Of a stretch of DNA of 64,000 nt, positions 15,934 to 24,134 are shown in pieces. The notes under the pieces are model-generated. The model worked only from the letters and a program-made list of their open reading frames with translations. It was not told the origin of the DNA and ran no database searches. The translations under genes were made by a program, and so were the position numbers. This stretch comes from Rhodococcus sp. 4CII (lineage in GTDB: Bacteria; Actinomycetota; Actinomycetes; Mycobacteriales; Mycobacteriaceae), in contig NZ_JACCFE010000002.1 in assembly GCF_014256275.1 (NCBI RefSeq), positions 5,994,001-6,058,000 of the forward strand, read 5' to 3'. The stretch's first letter is position 1, and each line of letters begins with the position of its first letter.

Positions 15934-17067
15934 ATGGAAACCGAGTTCGTCCGCTGGACCGAGGACGGCATCGAGCATTCGGCGGTGTGGCGGTCCACCA
16001 GCGGGGCGACGCCGCCGAAGAAGATCCGGGTGGCCGACGACTCGATGACCGCCGACGAGGCGTACCGCCTGGCGTGCGAGGGGACGGCGCTGCTGTGGCG
16101 GGGCGACTTCCACAACGCCCGCCAACTCGGCACCGCCGTCGCCGCCCGCACGGACCGGAAGGCCCGCAAGACGTCGACCGACCCCGCCACCGCGTTCCAC
16201 CTGCACCGGCAGACGCAGTCGCGACGGGCGGGCATCCTCGGGATGCTGCTGGTGCCGTTCGACGCCGACCAGACCGTCCTGCTGCGCCGCGCCCCCGACG
16301 TGCGGCAGGCCGCGCGGGAGGCGTTCGGACCGACGGATCAGCCCACCGTCACCAGCCTGCGTGATCTGCTGGGCGCGATCGGCGCCCACGAGTGGCAGAA
16401 GAAGGGCGTCGAGATCCCCGCGCTCGGCGCGCGTATCCATCCCGGTTACGGCGTGTTCTCGCCGATTCGCGGCGAATACATCGACCTCGTCGCGGACACT
16501 CCGCTGCCGTCGCACGCGACGGCGTTCGACATCGGGACCGGCACCGGGGTGCTGGCCGCGGTCCTCGCGCACCGCGGCGTCGAGAAGGTGATCGCGACCG
16601 AGCTCGACGCGAACGCGCTGGCGTGCGCCCGGACGAATCTGGACCGGCTCGGCTACTCCGACCGCGTGCAGGTGGTGGAGACCGATCTGTTCCCCGAGGG
16701 GAGAGCCCCGCTGGTGGTGTGCAACCCGCCGTGGATCCCCGCCCGCCCCACGTCGCCGGTCGAGTACGCGATCTACGACCCGGACAGCCGGATGCTCCGC
16801 GGATTCCTGGCCGGCCTCGCCGAGCATCTCGAGCCCGCGGGAGAGGGATGGCTCGTCCTGTCCGACATCGCCGAACACCTCGGCCTCCGGACCCGCGAGG
16901 AATTGCTGTCCCTGATCGACGACGCGGGCCTGACAGTTCTCGGGCGGCGGGACGTGGCGCCCCGGCACGGCAAGGTCGCCGACCGCTCGGACGCCTTGCA
17001 CGCCGCACGCAAGCGGGAAGTGACGTCGCTGTGGCGCCTCGGTGCGCGGGATGCGTCAGCCGGGTAG
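15934..17067 (+). CDS. Class I SAM-dependent methyltransferase, PrmC/HemK-like
   Basis: A 377-residue protein whose second half is an N5-glutamine/N6-adenine-type methyltransferase. Motif I is DIGTGTGVLAAVLA near residue 198, an acidic loop (TELDAN) follows, and the catalytic NPPW lies near residue 263. The first 170 residues, rich in RTDRKARKTS-like basic stretches, form a separate N-terminal domain of unknown role. PrmC enzymes methylate release factors, but this one is longer than PrmC and carries a different N-terminus, so the substrate is open. The start follows repeat copy B closely; upstream in-frame codons encode only repeat-derived sequence. Confidence 0.8.
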   Translation: METEFVRWTEDGIEHSAVWRSTSGATPPKKIRVADDSMTADEAYRLACEGTALLWRGDFHNARQLGTAVAARTDRKARKTSTDPATAFHLHRQTQSRRAGILGMLLVPFDADQTVLLRRAPDVRQAAREAFGPTDQPTVTSLRDLLGAIGAHEWQKKGVEIPALGARIHPGYGVFSPIRGEYIDLVADTPLPSHATAFDIGTGTGVLAAVLAHRGVEKVIATELDANALACARTNLDRLGYSDRVQVVETDLFPEGRAPLVVCNPPWIPARPTSPVEYAIYDPDSRMLRGFLAGLAEHLEPAGEGWLVLSDIAEHLGLRTREELLSLIDDAGLTVLGRRDVAPRHGKVADRSDALHAARKREVTSLWRLGARDASAG

Positions 17068-17081
17068 GCCGTCACTCGGCC
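17067..17081. terminator. Short hairpin between convergent genes
   Basis: GGCCG-tcact-CGGCC spans the methyltransferase stop and contains the complement of the small hypothetical gene's TGA in its loop. It is short and could be coincidental. Confidence 0.35.
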
Positions 17082-17290
17082 GAACCCAACCCGACCATCG
17101 TCCCCGACGTCAGGTAGACCAGGCGGGCATCCGACGCCGCGACGACGGGAGTGCTGTCCCACGCGCCGTCGTCGATCACGGTCCGCAGTGGAAGCGCCCA
17201 CAGTTCCTCGCGCGACCGCACGTTCTCGCCGCGCAGCACCGGAATCGTGCTCACCCCGAACGAAGGAGTATCCGAGGTCCTGTTCGCCAC
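17072..17290 (-). CDS. Small hypothetical protein
   Basis: A possible 72-residue protein, GTG start at 17290, with no recognised domain. It has a hydrophilic middle (LRGENVRSREELWALP) and a beta-rich C-terminus (DARLVYLTSGTMVG) that looks like a protein strand pair. No good ribosome binding site is visible, and in-frame sequence further upstream runs into repeat copy C. It may be a real small gene or the tail of a gene truncated when the repeat arrived. Confidence is low. Confidence 0.35.
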   Translation of the reverse strand: MANRTSDTPSFGVSTIPVLRGENVRSREELWALPLRTVIDDGAWDSTPVVAASDARLVYLTSGTMVGLGSAE

Positions 17291-17310
17291 GATTGCGAGG
17301 AGTGTTACCG

Positions 17311-17369
17311 CCTGTGCGCCTTTGTGGTTGCTGCCGCTACCAGAAAGGCGCACGGGCGCGGAGCGCCTA
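17311..17369. repeat. Three-hairpin intergenic repeat, copy C (left-truncated)
   Basis: The central hairpin (GTGCGCCTTT with AAAGGCGCAC, diverged upper stem TGGT/ACCA) and right small hairpin (GCGC-gga-GCGC) are present; the left hairpin and TAG are missing. The closing CTA is the stop of the TY-Chap gene. Orientation is the same as copies A, B and D. Confidence 0.85.
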
Positions 17370-18671
17370 CTCCTCGGGGTTGGTGAACAGTCCCATCTGC
17401 TCGGGCTGCGGTTTCGTGTCGGGCGCGGAGGTCGGTGGGAGCACGACGGTGCGGAGGGCGTGGCGCAGGGTGCCGACGACCCGCTCCCAGTGGTCCGCGG
17501 ACGCATCGTCGGTGTCGCGCAACTGACTGACCCAGGCGGTGCCGGTGTCGAGGAGCGCAAGGATCCGATCGCGGTCGTGACCGCAGACGTCGGCGACGAC
17601 CGCGGGATCGCTGGCGTCCGCCGGTCCGGGATCGAGATGGAACAGCGTCAGCAGTTCCTTCGGCAGGTCCGTCGACGACATCCGGCTCTCGGTTCGACCG
17701 CCGGGTTCCGGTTCGAGGTCTTCGTCCGACGCCGACTCGCGGGTGAAGAACAGTTCGCCGCCGAACCGTGCCGCGAAGTCGCCGTCGACGGTACGCAGGA
17801 ACTCGGCGAACGTCTTGCAGGTGTCCGTGAGGTGCTGCGGGACGAACGGGTTGCCCGACACTTCGAGGAACGCCGACAAGCGGTCGTCCACCAGCACGAA
17901 TTTGATCCGTGACCATGTGCGGTTGAGGTCGGCGGTGACCTCGGCGGCCCGGGTGCGGTCGCTGATGTCGTGGACCAGCGGCGCGAACAGTTGCACGTCG
18001 ACGGAGTCGGCGAGCGGGCCGACGAACAGAATGGTGTTGCCCATCCGGATCGGGACGTCGCCGTCCGGGTCGCGTTCGGGCAGCAGACCCAGCATCGGCA
18101 CGAGCGAGAGCGTGATCAGCTCGTGCAGATGCTCGGCGTCGCGCGGGACGACGGCCGCGCCGGGGTCGAGCTGCGCGACCAGCGGCGGCCGCAGCGCAAC
18201 CGGGTCGAACGTGGCCTCGGGGTCCGTACTCGACGTTTCGGTACTCAGGAACGCCGGATGCGTGATGCCCCAGACGTCGCGGAACGCGGCCACGGCCATC
18301 GCGGCCAGCTGATCCGACCATGACAGTTTCTTGTCGACGTAGAACGCGGGGGAGCCGTCGTCGGGTTCGTCGTCCGGACCGCGGGTCGGACGGTTCCAGC
18401 CCAGCTCGGTGAGGTACGTCTGCTCGGCGTCGGTCAGTGCCCGGTCGGGGTGCAGGTAATGGTTCGACGGCACCTCGCAGCGCACCGTGTCGCCGTCCCA
18501 CACGACGAACTGGATGCACGGCATCAGCCCCTGGGATTCGTCGAGTTCCTCGAACCCCGATTCGAGCACCAGAAGGTCCTCGTCCCGCATCGCTGCCAGA
18601 TAGTCCGCGAGACGCCGCTGGAACTCGGCCCAGTCGCGGTTCACGCTCGAATCCAGATCGAAGTCCTGCAT
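17367..18671 (-). CDS. TY-Chap/YbjN-like peptide-binding chaperone-type protein
   Basis: A 434-residue soluble acidic protein that appears to contain repeated alpha/beta modules of the YbjN / type III secretion chaperone-like (TY-Chap) fold. Segments such as LVLESGFEELDESQGLMPCIQFVVWDG, ILFVGPLADSVDVQLFAPLV and KFVLVDDRLSAFLEVSGNPFV look like the sheet-helix blocks of such domains. The TY-Chap assignment is from memory of annotation of similar proteins. Start ATG 18671 is chosen for GGAG six bases upstream. It lies downstream of EspG-like and PPE-like genes on the same strand, so a chaperone role for a type VII secretion substrate is a reasonable hypothesis. Confidence 0.55.
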   Translation of the reverse strand: MQDFDLDSSVNRDWAEFQRRLADYLAAMRDEDLLVLESGFEELDESQGLMPCIQFVVWDGDTVRCEVPSNHYLHPDRALTDAEQTYLTELGWNRPTRGPDDEPDDGSPAFYVDKKLSWSDQLAAMAVAAFRDVWGITHPAFLSTETSSTDPEATFDPVALRPPLVAQLDPGAAVVPRDAEHLHELITLSLVPMLGLLPERDPDGDVPIRMGNTILFVGPLADSVDVQLFAPLVHDISDRTRAAEVTADLNRTWSRIKFVLVDDRLSAFLEVSGNPFVPQHLTDTCKTFAEFLRTVDGDFAARFGGELFFTRESASDEDLEPEPGGRTESRMSSTDLPKELLTLFHLDPGPADASDPAVVADVCGHDRDRILALLDTGTAWVSQLRDTDDASADHWERVVGTLRHALRTVVLPPTSAPDTKPQPEQMGLFTNPEE

Positions 18672-18765
18672 GTCTGCTCCGTCCGGGTCGGCCACGAGTC
18701 ACGTTCTTCCGCTCTATACGGTAGCGGCGATCGTCCGTACCGCAGCGCAGGAGGGTGCGGCGACG

Positions 18766-19443
18766 TCAGACGGGGTGACCGGCGGCGATCCGTCCGGTCA
18801 GCCGGGTGACGGCGTCGAGGAGGTCCCACGACGTGCCCGGGGTCACCGCGACGGACGCATCGCCCCACACCAGATACCGGCCGTCGCCGTCGATGTCACG
18901 CCACGCGAGACCACCGACGGGCCGCGGCGAATGCCGCGACCCCCGGACCACGGTGACCACCCCCTGGCTCGTCGCGGGCCGGTCGAGGATGCGGGCCGCG
19001 GCCGGTGCCTTCCCGTCGGATGTGACCGGGACCACGACGCCCGCCGCCGTGCCCGCGTCCGTGTCGGGAAGTTGCGCGATCAGCTGCCGGCCGAGGTCGT
19101 ACGGTTCGCAGCGCCGCAGCACCACCTCGGAACCCGGATGCTGCACGGCCGCGATCGCGTGCCCCCGCGAGTGGGCACCCGTCATGCGGATCGGTGTCGC
19201 CTCGGGACCGATCGAGCCGGCGATCTCGATACGAAGGTCGGGTTCGGCGAGGACCAGCAACGCCGCTTGGAGCGGATCGTGTTCGGGACCGGCGAAGTCG
19301 GTGCGGATCCGGCGCTGCTCGTCGTCGTACTCGTCGGCCGTGGTCAGCTCGCTCGTGACCGCGAACGGATACGGGATGCGGTCCTGGCCGGTGCGGGCCC
19401 ACAACGCCGAGAACTGCGGACCGCCGAGCACCCAGTACCCCAC
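18766..19443 (-). CDS. EspG-family ESX secretion-associated chaperone
   Basis: A 225-residue protein with the layout of EspG, the cytosolic chaperone that binds PPE proteins and keeps them soluble for ESX export. The N-terminus WVLGGPQFSALWARTGQDRIPYPF matches the family's w-l-G-x-F-x-x-L-W...lPyPl pattern, followed by the acidic TTADEYDDEQRR helix, LVLAEPDLRIEI and a late RDIDGDGRYLV region. The start is GTG 19443; the PPE-like gene ends at 19446, two bases upstream, so the pair is translationally coupled. No ESX core component lies within the window. Confidence 0.75.
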   Translation of the reverse strand: MGYWVLGGPQFSALWARTGQDRIPYPFAVTSELTTADEYDDEQRRIRTDFAGPEHDPLQAALLVLAEPDLRIEIAGSIGPEATPIRMTGAHSRGHAIAAVQHPGSEVVLRRCEPYDLGRQLIAQLPDTDAGTAAGVVVPVTSDGKAPAAARILDRPATSQGVVTVVRGSRHSPRPVGGLAWRDIDGDGRYLVWGDASVAVTPGTSWDLLDAVTRLTGRIAAGHPV

Positions 19444-19445
19444 GG

Positions 19446-20357
19446 CTATTCGCCGATCACCGCAGGTGTGACGAGCGGCAGTTTCCCGACGAGTTCGCTT
19501 GCCTCGTCGATGCTTTCGAGGTAGGTCGGGGGTTCCTCCTCGGATTCCCGTTCGGCAGCCTGGGCCGGCGGGCTCGGCCGTGCGGAGGTCGCGGCCCGGT
19601 ACGACGCCACCACGTGGTGCGCGTAGTGCGCGACCCCGCCGCCGACGGCCCCGGCCAGTGCCGCGCCCTCGATCGACGCGGGCGCCGCCGGTGCGGTCTC
19701 GTGCGAGTCCTGCGGACGGACCTCTCCGCTCTTCCGGTGCTCGTTGTGCGGGACGGACTCGGCGGCGGGCTCGGCCACCTGCTGATCGCTGGGAATGCCG
19801 TGCACCCCGTTCGGCCCGAAATCGAATCCCACCGGCTGCGCGGTCGTCGCGGGGTGTGTCGCGGCGAATGCGTCGGCGGGCAGTTGTTCGTCCGCGGCCC
19901 GGTACGCCGACGCGTACAGCGTCTGCATGGCCGCCTTCGCGTCCTGTTCCGCGGTGTCGGCCTCGGCTCCCGCGGTCCAGTTCGCCGGCAGCACCCGGGT
20001 CCAGTCGGCAGGAGGGTCGAGGGGCGGACCGACCGCGCCGCGCACCGCTTCGGCGCCGTCGGTCGCTTGCCGCAGCGCATTCGCGACCTCGGTGAATTTC
20101 CCGCTCACGGTTGCGGCCCGGGCGGCGTAGTCGTCGAGGGTCGACACCACCGCGTCCGCGGTCCGGCCGCGCCAGCTGTTGCCGACCGCGGTCCGGGTGG
20201 CGTCGTCGAACGCGGAGACGGACTCCCGGAACGCCCGGCCGAGTCCGTGCCAGGCCCCGGCGACCGCCCCCGATCGGGCCGGGTCGATGGCGTCGACCGC
20301 GGCCCCGATGGCGCGGTGGTTCCACGCGCCCGACTGAAAATTCTCCCCGCCGTTCAT
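19446..20357 (-). CDS. PPE-like / WXG-type secreted protein
   Basis: A 303-residue protein. Residues 1-165 form a predicted helical hairpin of WXG100/PPE type, with a WRG turn (S61-W-R-G64) and a YxxxD export motif (Y152-R-A-A-D156) at the end of the hairpin region. The remaining half is Pro/Ala-rich with a short hydrophobic patch (IEGAALAGAVGGGVAHYAHHVV, about 215-236) and an acidic tail. GGAGG lies seven bases before ATG 20357. It is coupled to the EspG-like gene, which is the expected PPE partner. The export route and binding partner (normally a PE protein) are not in view. Confidence 0.65.
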   Translation of the reverse strand: MNGGENFQSGAWNHRAIGAAVDAIDPARSGAVAGAWHGLGRAFRESVSAFDDATRTAVGNSWRGRTADAVVSTLDDYAARAATVSGKFTEVANALRQATDGAEAVRGAVGPPLDPPADWTRVLPANWTAGAEADTAEQDAKAAMQTLYASAYRAADEQLPADAFAATHPATTAQPVGFDFGPNGVHGIPSDQQVAEPAAESVPHNEHRKSGEVRPQDSHETAPAAPASIEGAALAGAVGGGVAHYAHHVVASYRAATSARPSPPAQAAERESEEEPPTYLESIDEASELVGKLPLVTPAVIGE

Positions 20358-20479
20358 CCCCGACCTCCGACAGTTGGACACCCTGGTCCCGGAGTGGACC
20401 CCCCAATCCGGCGGGAAGCCACCTTACCGACTGCTGCGCGGGGCTTGTCACCGCTCCCGAACTCCGAAAAGCTCGGTCC

Positions 20480-21691
20480 ATGCCTTCGTCCTCGCCCGCA
20501 GTGTCCGGAACGCGCACCCGGCGGACGTCCGCCCTCGCGGTCGGGGCCACGTCGTTCGCGTTTCTCGTCACGATGATGGGCACGACACTGCCCACCCCGC
20601 TCTACTCCATCTACGCGCAAGAACTGGCGTTCAGCGCCCTCACCGTCACGATCCTGTTCGCCGTGTACGCGGTGGGGGTCGTGGCCGCGCTCGCCCTGTT
20701 CGGCCGGCTGTCCGACGACGTCGGCCGGCGCCCGGTGCTCTTCATCGCCGTCGCCCTCGCCGCGGTCAGTGCCGTGCTGTTCCTGCTGCCGTCGACACTT
20801 CCCGTGTTCGTGGTGGCCCGGGTGATCTCGGGGCTGTCCGCCGGCCTCATGACCGGCACCGGTACCGCCGCGGTGATCGACCTGTTCCCACCCGACCGCA
20901 AGGCCGTCGGCGGAATGCTCGCGGTCGCCGTGAACACCGGCGGTCTCGGATTGGGCACGCTCAGCGCAGGCGTCCTCGCCGACCTCACCTCGAGTCCGCT
21001 CACCCTCCCCTACGTGGTGAATCTCGTGCTCGCCGTCCTCGCGGGAGTCGCGCTGTGGTTCTTCGCGCCCGCGCCGGCGATCCGTCCGACGTGGCGGATC
21101 CGGCCCCGGCGACTGCAGGTTCCCGCCTCGATCCGCGGCGCCTTCGTCACCGCGGTGCTCGCCGCCGGAACGGCGTTCGCGGTGACCGGTGTGCTCACCG
21201 CCGTGTCGGCGCTGTTCCTGACGGAATACCTGGGATCCAGGAGCCACACGATGGCCGGGCTCGTCGTGTTCCTGACGTTCCTGTTCATGGCGGTCGGACA
21301 ACTCCTGGCCCGCCGGATGTCGACGTCCAGCGCCATGCTCGTGGGGTGTCTCGCCCTGATCCCCGCCGCGGCACTGCTGGCCCTCGCACTGGCGAACACG
21401 ATCCTGTTGCCGCTGCTCGCGTCGTCGGTGGTGCTCGGCATCGCCGGGGGGCTGTGCCTCAATGCGTCGATCGCGACCACCGTCGAACGGGTCGAACAGC
21501 AATTCCGCGGTGGGGTGTCCTCGGCGTTCTTCGCCGGGATCTACGTGATGCTGGCCGTCCCCGCGGTCGGTGTCGGTGTGCTGGCCCGCTTCACCGACCT
21601 GCGCACCGCCGGGATCGTCTTCAGCGCCCTGGTCGCCGTGCTGGGCGCCGGTGTCGCCGTCGCACAGCTGATCGGGCGCCGGCGGACCTGA
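20480..21691 (+). CDS. MFS transporter (drug:H+ antiporter type)
   Basis: A 403-residue, 12-helix major facilitator. Motif A in the loop between helices 2 and 3 is FGRLSDDVGRRPVL; the N-terminal helix has TTLPTPLYSIYA; helix 4 has ARVISGLSAGLMTGTGTAAV. The pattern is that of small-molecule exporters with few cytosolic extensions. It is divergent from the PPE/EspG module with a 122-bp spacer and has no adjacent regulator, so the substrate is unknown. ATG 20480 is the first codon giving a normal length; upstream in-frame sequence is Arg/Pro-rich and not homologous-looking. Confidence 0.8.
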   Translation: MPSSSPAVSGTRTRRTSALAVGATSFAFLVTMMGTTLPTPLYSIYAQELAFSALTVTILFAVYAVGVVAALALFGRLSDDVGRRPVLFIAVALAAVSAVLFLLPSTLPVFVVARVISGLSAGLMTGTGTAAVIDLFPPDRKAVGGMLAVAVNTGGLGLGTLSAGVLADLTSSPLTLPYVVNLVLAVLAGVALWFFAPAPAIRPTWRIRPRRLQVPASIRGAFVTAVLAAGTAFAVTGVLTAVSALFLTEYLGSRSHTMAGLVVFLTFLFMAVGQLLARRMSTSSAMLVGCLALIPAAALLALALANTILLPLLASSVVLGIAGGLCLNASIATTVERVEQQFRGGVSSAFFAGIYVMLAVPAVGVGVLARFTDLRTAGIVFSALVAVLGAGVAVAQLIGRRRT

Positions 21692-21695
21692 GCGG

Positions 21696-22247
21696 TTACC
21701 AGCCGCGCGGCCTGGTGGTGATCGGCGGAATCGTGATCACCGGCCGCGTCGTCGTGGTCGTCGTCACCGGCGGCGCGGCCGCGATCCGCGGCGTGGTCAC
21801 CTCGGTCGTCGACATGGTCTCCTCGGTCGTCGTGATGACGGGAGCATGGGTCACCGGTGTCGTGACGGGGGCGACGGTGGCGATCGGGGGCGGCACGATC
21901 GTGGTCCTGACCGGGGGCGGCGGAGGTGCCGTGGTCGTCGTCGAGGGGGCGGGCGGCGGTGCGGTGGTGACCGGTGCCGGTTCGGTGGTGAGCGTGACCG
22001 CCCGCGGCGTGGTGAGCTCGGCCATCTGCCACGTGGGCGTCGGCGGGACGAACACCTGAAACGTGGTCTTGGCCGGCTCCGCCTGATATGTACCGGCGGC
22101 CTGCAGACCTTCCGACGTCAACGGCGGCGGCACGACCGCAGGCCCGCGACTGCCGAACGCGCCGCCTGCGGCACCGATCATCAGCCCGGAGACCGCCGAA
22201 ACGGTGGCGATCGCGAGTGCCCCGACCGCTACTGTCCTGTCGTCCAT
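21696..22247 (-). CDS. Membrane-anchored Thr/Pro-rich envelope protein
   Basis: A 183-residue protein with one N-terminal hydrophobic segment (about 7-32, VGALAIATVSAVSGLMIGAAGGAFG), followed by a short globular stretch to about residue 70 and then about 110 residues of low-complexity Thr/Pro/Val/Ala sequence (repeats such as TTTTAPPPPPVRTT and PVTTTTTTRPVIT). The Thr/Pro tail is typical of cell-wall-spanning or glycosylated surface proteins in mycolata. No enzymatic domain is visible. It ends four bases from the convergent MFS gene. Confidence 0.6.
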   Translation of the reverse strand: MDDRTVAVGALAIATVSAVSGLMIGAAGGAFGSRGPAVVPPPLTSEGLQAAGTYQAEPAKTTFQVFVPPTPTWQMAELTTPRAVTLTTEPAPVTTAPPPAPSTTTTAPPPPPVRTTIVPPPIATVAPVTTPVTHAPVITTTEETMSTTEVTTPRIAAAPPVTTTTTTRPVITIPPITTRPRGW

Positions 22248-22461
22248 CTGTTACCCGTCCTCGGCGTGCAAATGCGTCCACCATAGAGGGCGGTGCCACC
22301 CACCGCTGCACGTATCCGGGTGGCGACCCGTCCGGGATTGTTCGCTCGATCGTTGCTGCGCGACCGCCGGCATTCGGCGCACGCTGACGAGAACCCTTGT
22401 TCGGACGAGCCGGTCAGCCGACGATCGAACGGTATCCATACCGCTCCGACCGGGGGTAACG

Positions 22462-22554
22462 ATGATTCTGCTCGACCGGCTGTTCCGCCGCCGCCCGCTG
22501 TCCGAACGCACCGGAGCGGCCGTCGCTGCCTCGGCCATTCAGTTCGCTTCGTGA
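22462..22554 (+). CDS. 30-residue leader peptide translationally coupled to the flavoprotein gene
   Basis: ATG 22462 follows GGGGGTAAC and opens a 30-codon frame, starting MILLDRLFRRRPLSERTG, whose TGA overlaps the GTG start of the flavoprotein gene (GTGA, 22551-22554). The overlap, the ribosome binding site and the absence of one for the flavoprotein suggest translation of the flavoprotein depends on this small frame. The peptide is basic in the middle (FRRRPLSER) with an Ala-rich end. I do not recognise it. The 303-bp region 22248-22550 otherwise shows nothing clear. Confidence 0.5.
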   Translation: MILLDRLFRRRPLSERTGAAVAASAIQFAS

Positions 22555-24134
22555 GCGACCTCGCGATCGTCGCCGACGTCCTCGTCCTCGGCGGCGGCCC
22601 CGCCGGAACGTGGGCGGCACTGTCGGCGGCCCGGGCGGGCGCCCGGGTCGTGCTCGCCGACAAGGGGTACTGCGGCACCAGCGGTCCCACCGCGTCGGGC
22701 GGCAACAACCTGTGGAACATCTCACCCGGTCCCGCGCGCGAACGGTCCGTGCAGGCCCGCTTCGAGGACGGTGGCAGACTGTCCGAGCCGGCCTGGATGT
22801 ACCGGGTCCTCGAGGAGACCCACCACCGCGTGGACGAGCTCGCCGACGCCGGGTACCGGTTTCCGTCCGGCGACGACGGCCGGGAAGTGCGCACCAGCCT
22901 GCAGGGGCCGGAGTACATGCGCCGGATGCGCCGGCGTGTGCACCGCGCCGGCGTCACCATCCTCGATCACAGCCCCGCACTCGAACTGCTCGTCACCGGC
23001 GACGGCATCGTGTCCGGCGCCGCCGGTCTGCAGAGGCAGAGCGGATACGCGCCGTGGTCGGTGCGCGCCGGGGCGGTGGTCGTGGCGACCGGCGGCTGCG
23101 CCTTCCTGTCGGGAAGCTTCGGAACCAATGTCGACACCGGCGACGGACTCCTCATGGCCGCGGAGGTCGGGGCGTCGTTCTCGGGCATGGAATTCTCGAC
23201 GGCCTACGCGCTGGCACCCGCGTGGAGCGGGCACACCAAGGGCCTGATGATGCAATTCGCCACCTACTACGACGCGGACGGGCAGCCTCTCGGCGACGGT
23301 GGATTCGCTGCGCGCGGAGCCGCGATGGCACACCTCGCCGCCGGTCGCCCCGTGTACGCGAGGCTGGACCGCGCCAGGCCCGACATCCGCGCCGCCATGC
23401 GATCGTCGCAGCCGAATTACTTTCTGCCGCTGGACAAGGCTGGGGTCGACCCGTTCACGCAGAAGTATCCGGTGCGTGCCGTCCTGGAAGGCACGGTGCG
23501 GGGGACCGGGGGGATCCGGGTGACCGGAACGGACTGCGCCGGCGATGTTCCCGGACTGTTCGTGGCGGGCGACGCGGCCACCCGCGAGTTGATCACCGGC
23601 GGCCGGAGCGGCGGCGGCAGCCACAACGGGGCATGGGCGATCGCCTCGGGCACCTGGGCGGGCGCCGGCGCGGCCCGGTTCGCGCGGGTGCATTCCGTTC
23701 CCGACCGTGTTCGGGGCGCGGGGACGGCGGGCCTGCGGGGGCCGTCGGCCCGACGGCAGGCCTCGCGCGCCATCGTCGGACTCGTGCAGGAGCACACCCT
23801 GCCGCTGCGGCGCAGCTACCGGCGCACCGCGACGAGCCTGCACGACAGCGTGACCGCGCTCGACGAGGCCTGGGCGGGCGCCGCCGATCTGCTCGGCGGC
23901 TCCGAACGGGAACTGCTGCAGGCGCGTTCGGCCGCCGCGATGCTGGCGGCCGCACGGTGGGCGACACACTCGGCGCAGGCGCGGACCGAGACGCGGGGCA
24001 TGCACGTACGCACCGACCACCCCGGCACCGACCCGACGCAGACCCGTCGGCTGCTGTCCGGCGGGCTCGATGAGGTGTGGGTGCGACCCGAACGCGGCAC
24101 GGCCCGCGCGGACGCCGGGACGGTCGCGTCATGA
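22551..24134 (+). CDS. FAD-binding oxidoreductase of the fumarate/APS reductase flavoprotein family
   Basis: A 527-residue flavoprotein. The N-terminal dinucleotide motif is VLGGGPAGTWAALSAARAG, a substrate-domain block is GGCAFLSGSFGTNVDTGDG, and the second FAD contact is GLFVAGDAATRELITGGRSGGGSHNGA. The fold is that of succinate/fumarate dehydrogenases, L-aspartate oxidases and AprA. It overlaps (ATGA) a dicluster ferredoxin gene, so the active unit is probably a flavoprotein-ferredoxin pair like AprAB in layout. The substrate is unknown: I see no sulfate-activation genes nearby to support APS reduction. GTG 22551 is the likely start, coupled to the 30-residue frame. Confidence 0.72.
   Translation: MSDLAIVADVLVLGGGPAGTWAALSAARAGARVVLADKGYCGTSGPTASGGNNLWNISPGPARERSVQARFEDGGRLSEPAWMYRVLEETHHRVDELADAGYRFPSGDDGREVRTSLQGPEYMRRMRRRVHRAGVTILDHSPALELLVTGDGIVSGAAGLQRQSGYAPWSVRAGAVVVATGGCAFLSGSFGTNVDTGDGLLMAAEVGASFSGMEFSTAYALAPAWSGHTKGLMMQFATYYDADGQPLGDGGFAARGAAMAHLAAGRPVYARLDRARPDIRAAMRSSQPNYFLPLDKAGVDPFTQKYPVRAVLEGTVRGTGGIRVTGTDCAGDVPGLFVAGDAATRELITGGRSGGGSHNGAWAIASGTWAGAGAARFARVHSVPDRVRGAGTAGLRGPSARRQASRAIVGLVQEHTLPLRRSYRRTATSLHDSVTALDEAWAGAADLLGGSERELLQARSAAAMLAAARWATHSAQARTETRGMHVRTDHPGTDPTQTRRLLSGGLDEVWVRPERGTARADAGTVAS

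Noticed and set aside
14431..17001. 856-codon minus-strand frame across the ligase, MDR and methyltransferase genes
   Set aside because: It crosses repeat copy B and real genes on the other strand, with repeat-derived peptide inside; no homology.
18766..20595. 609-codon frame over the EspG and PPE-like genes
   Set aside because: Only its last 225 codons are the EspG gene; the rest is out of frame with the PPE-like gene, which has its own ribosome binding site.
22293..24134. 613-residue version of the flavoprotein
   Set aside because: The added N-terminus has no similarity to flavoproteins, and homology begins at the GTG 22551 region.
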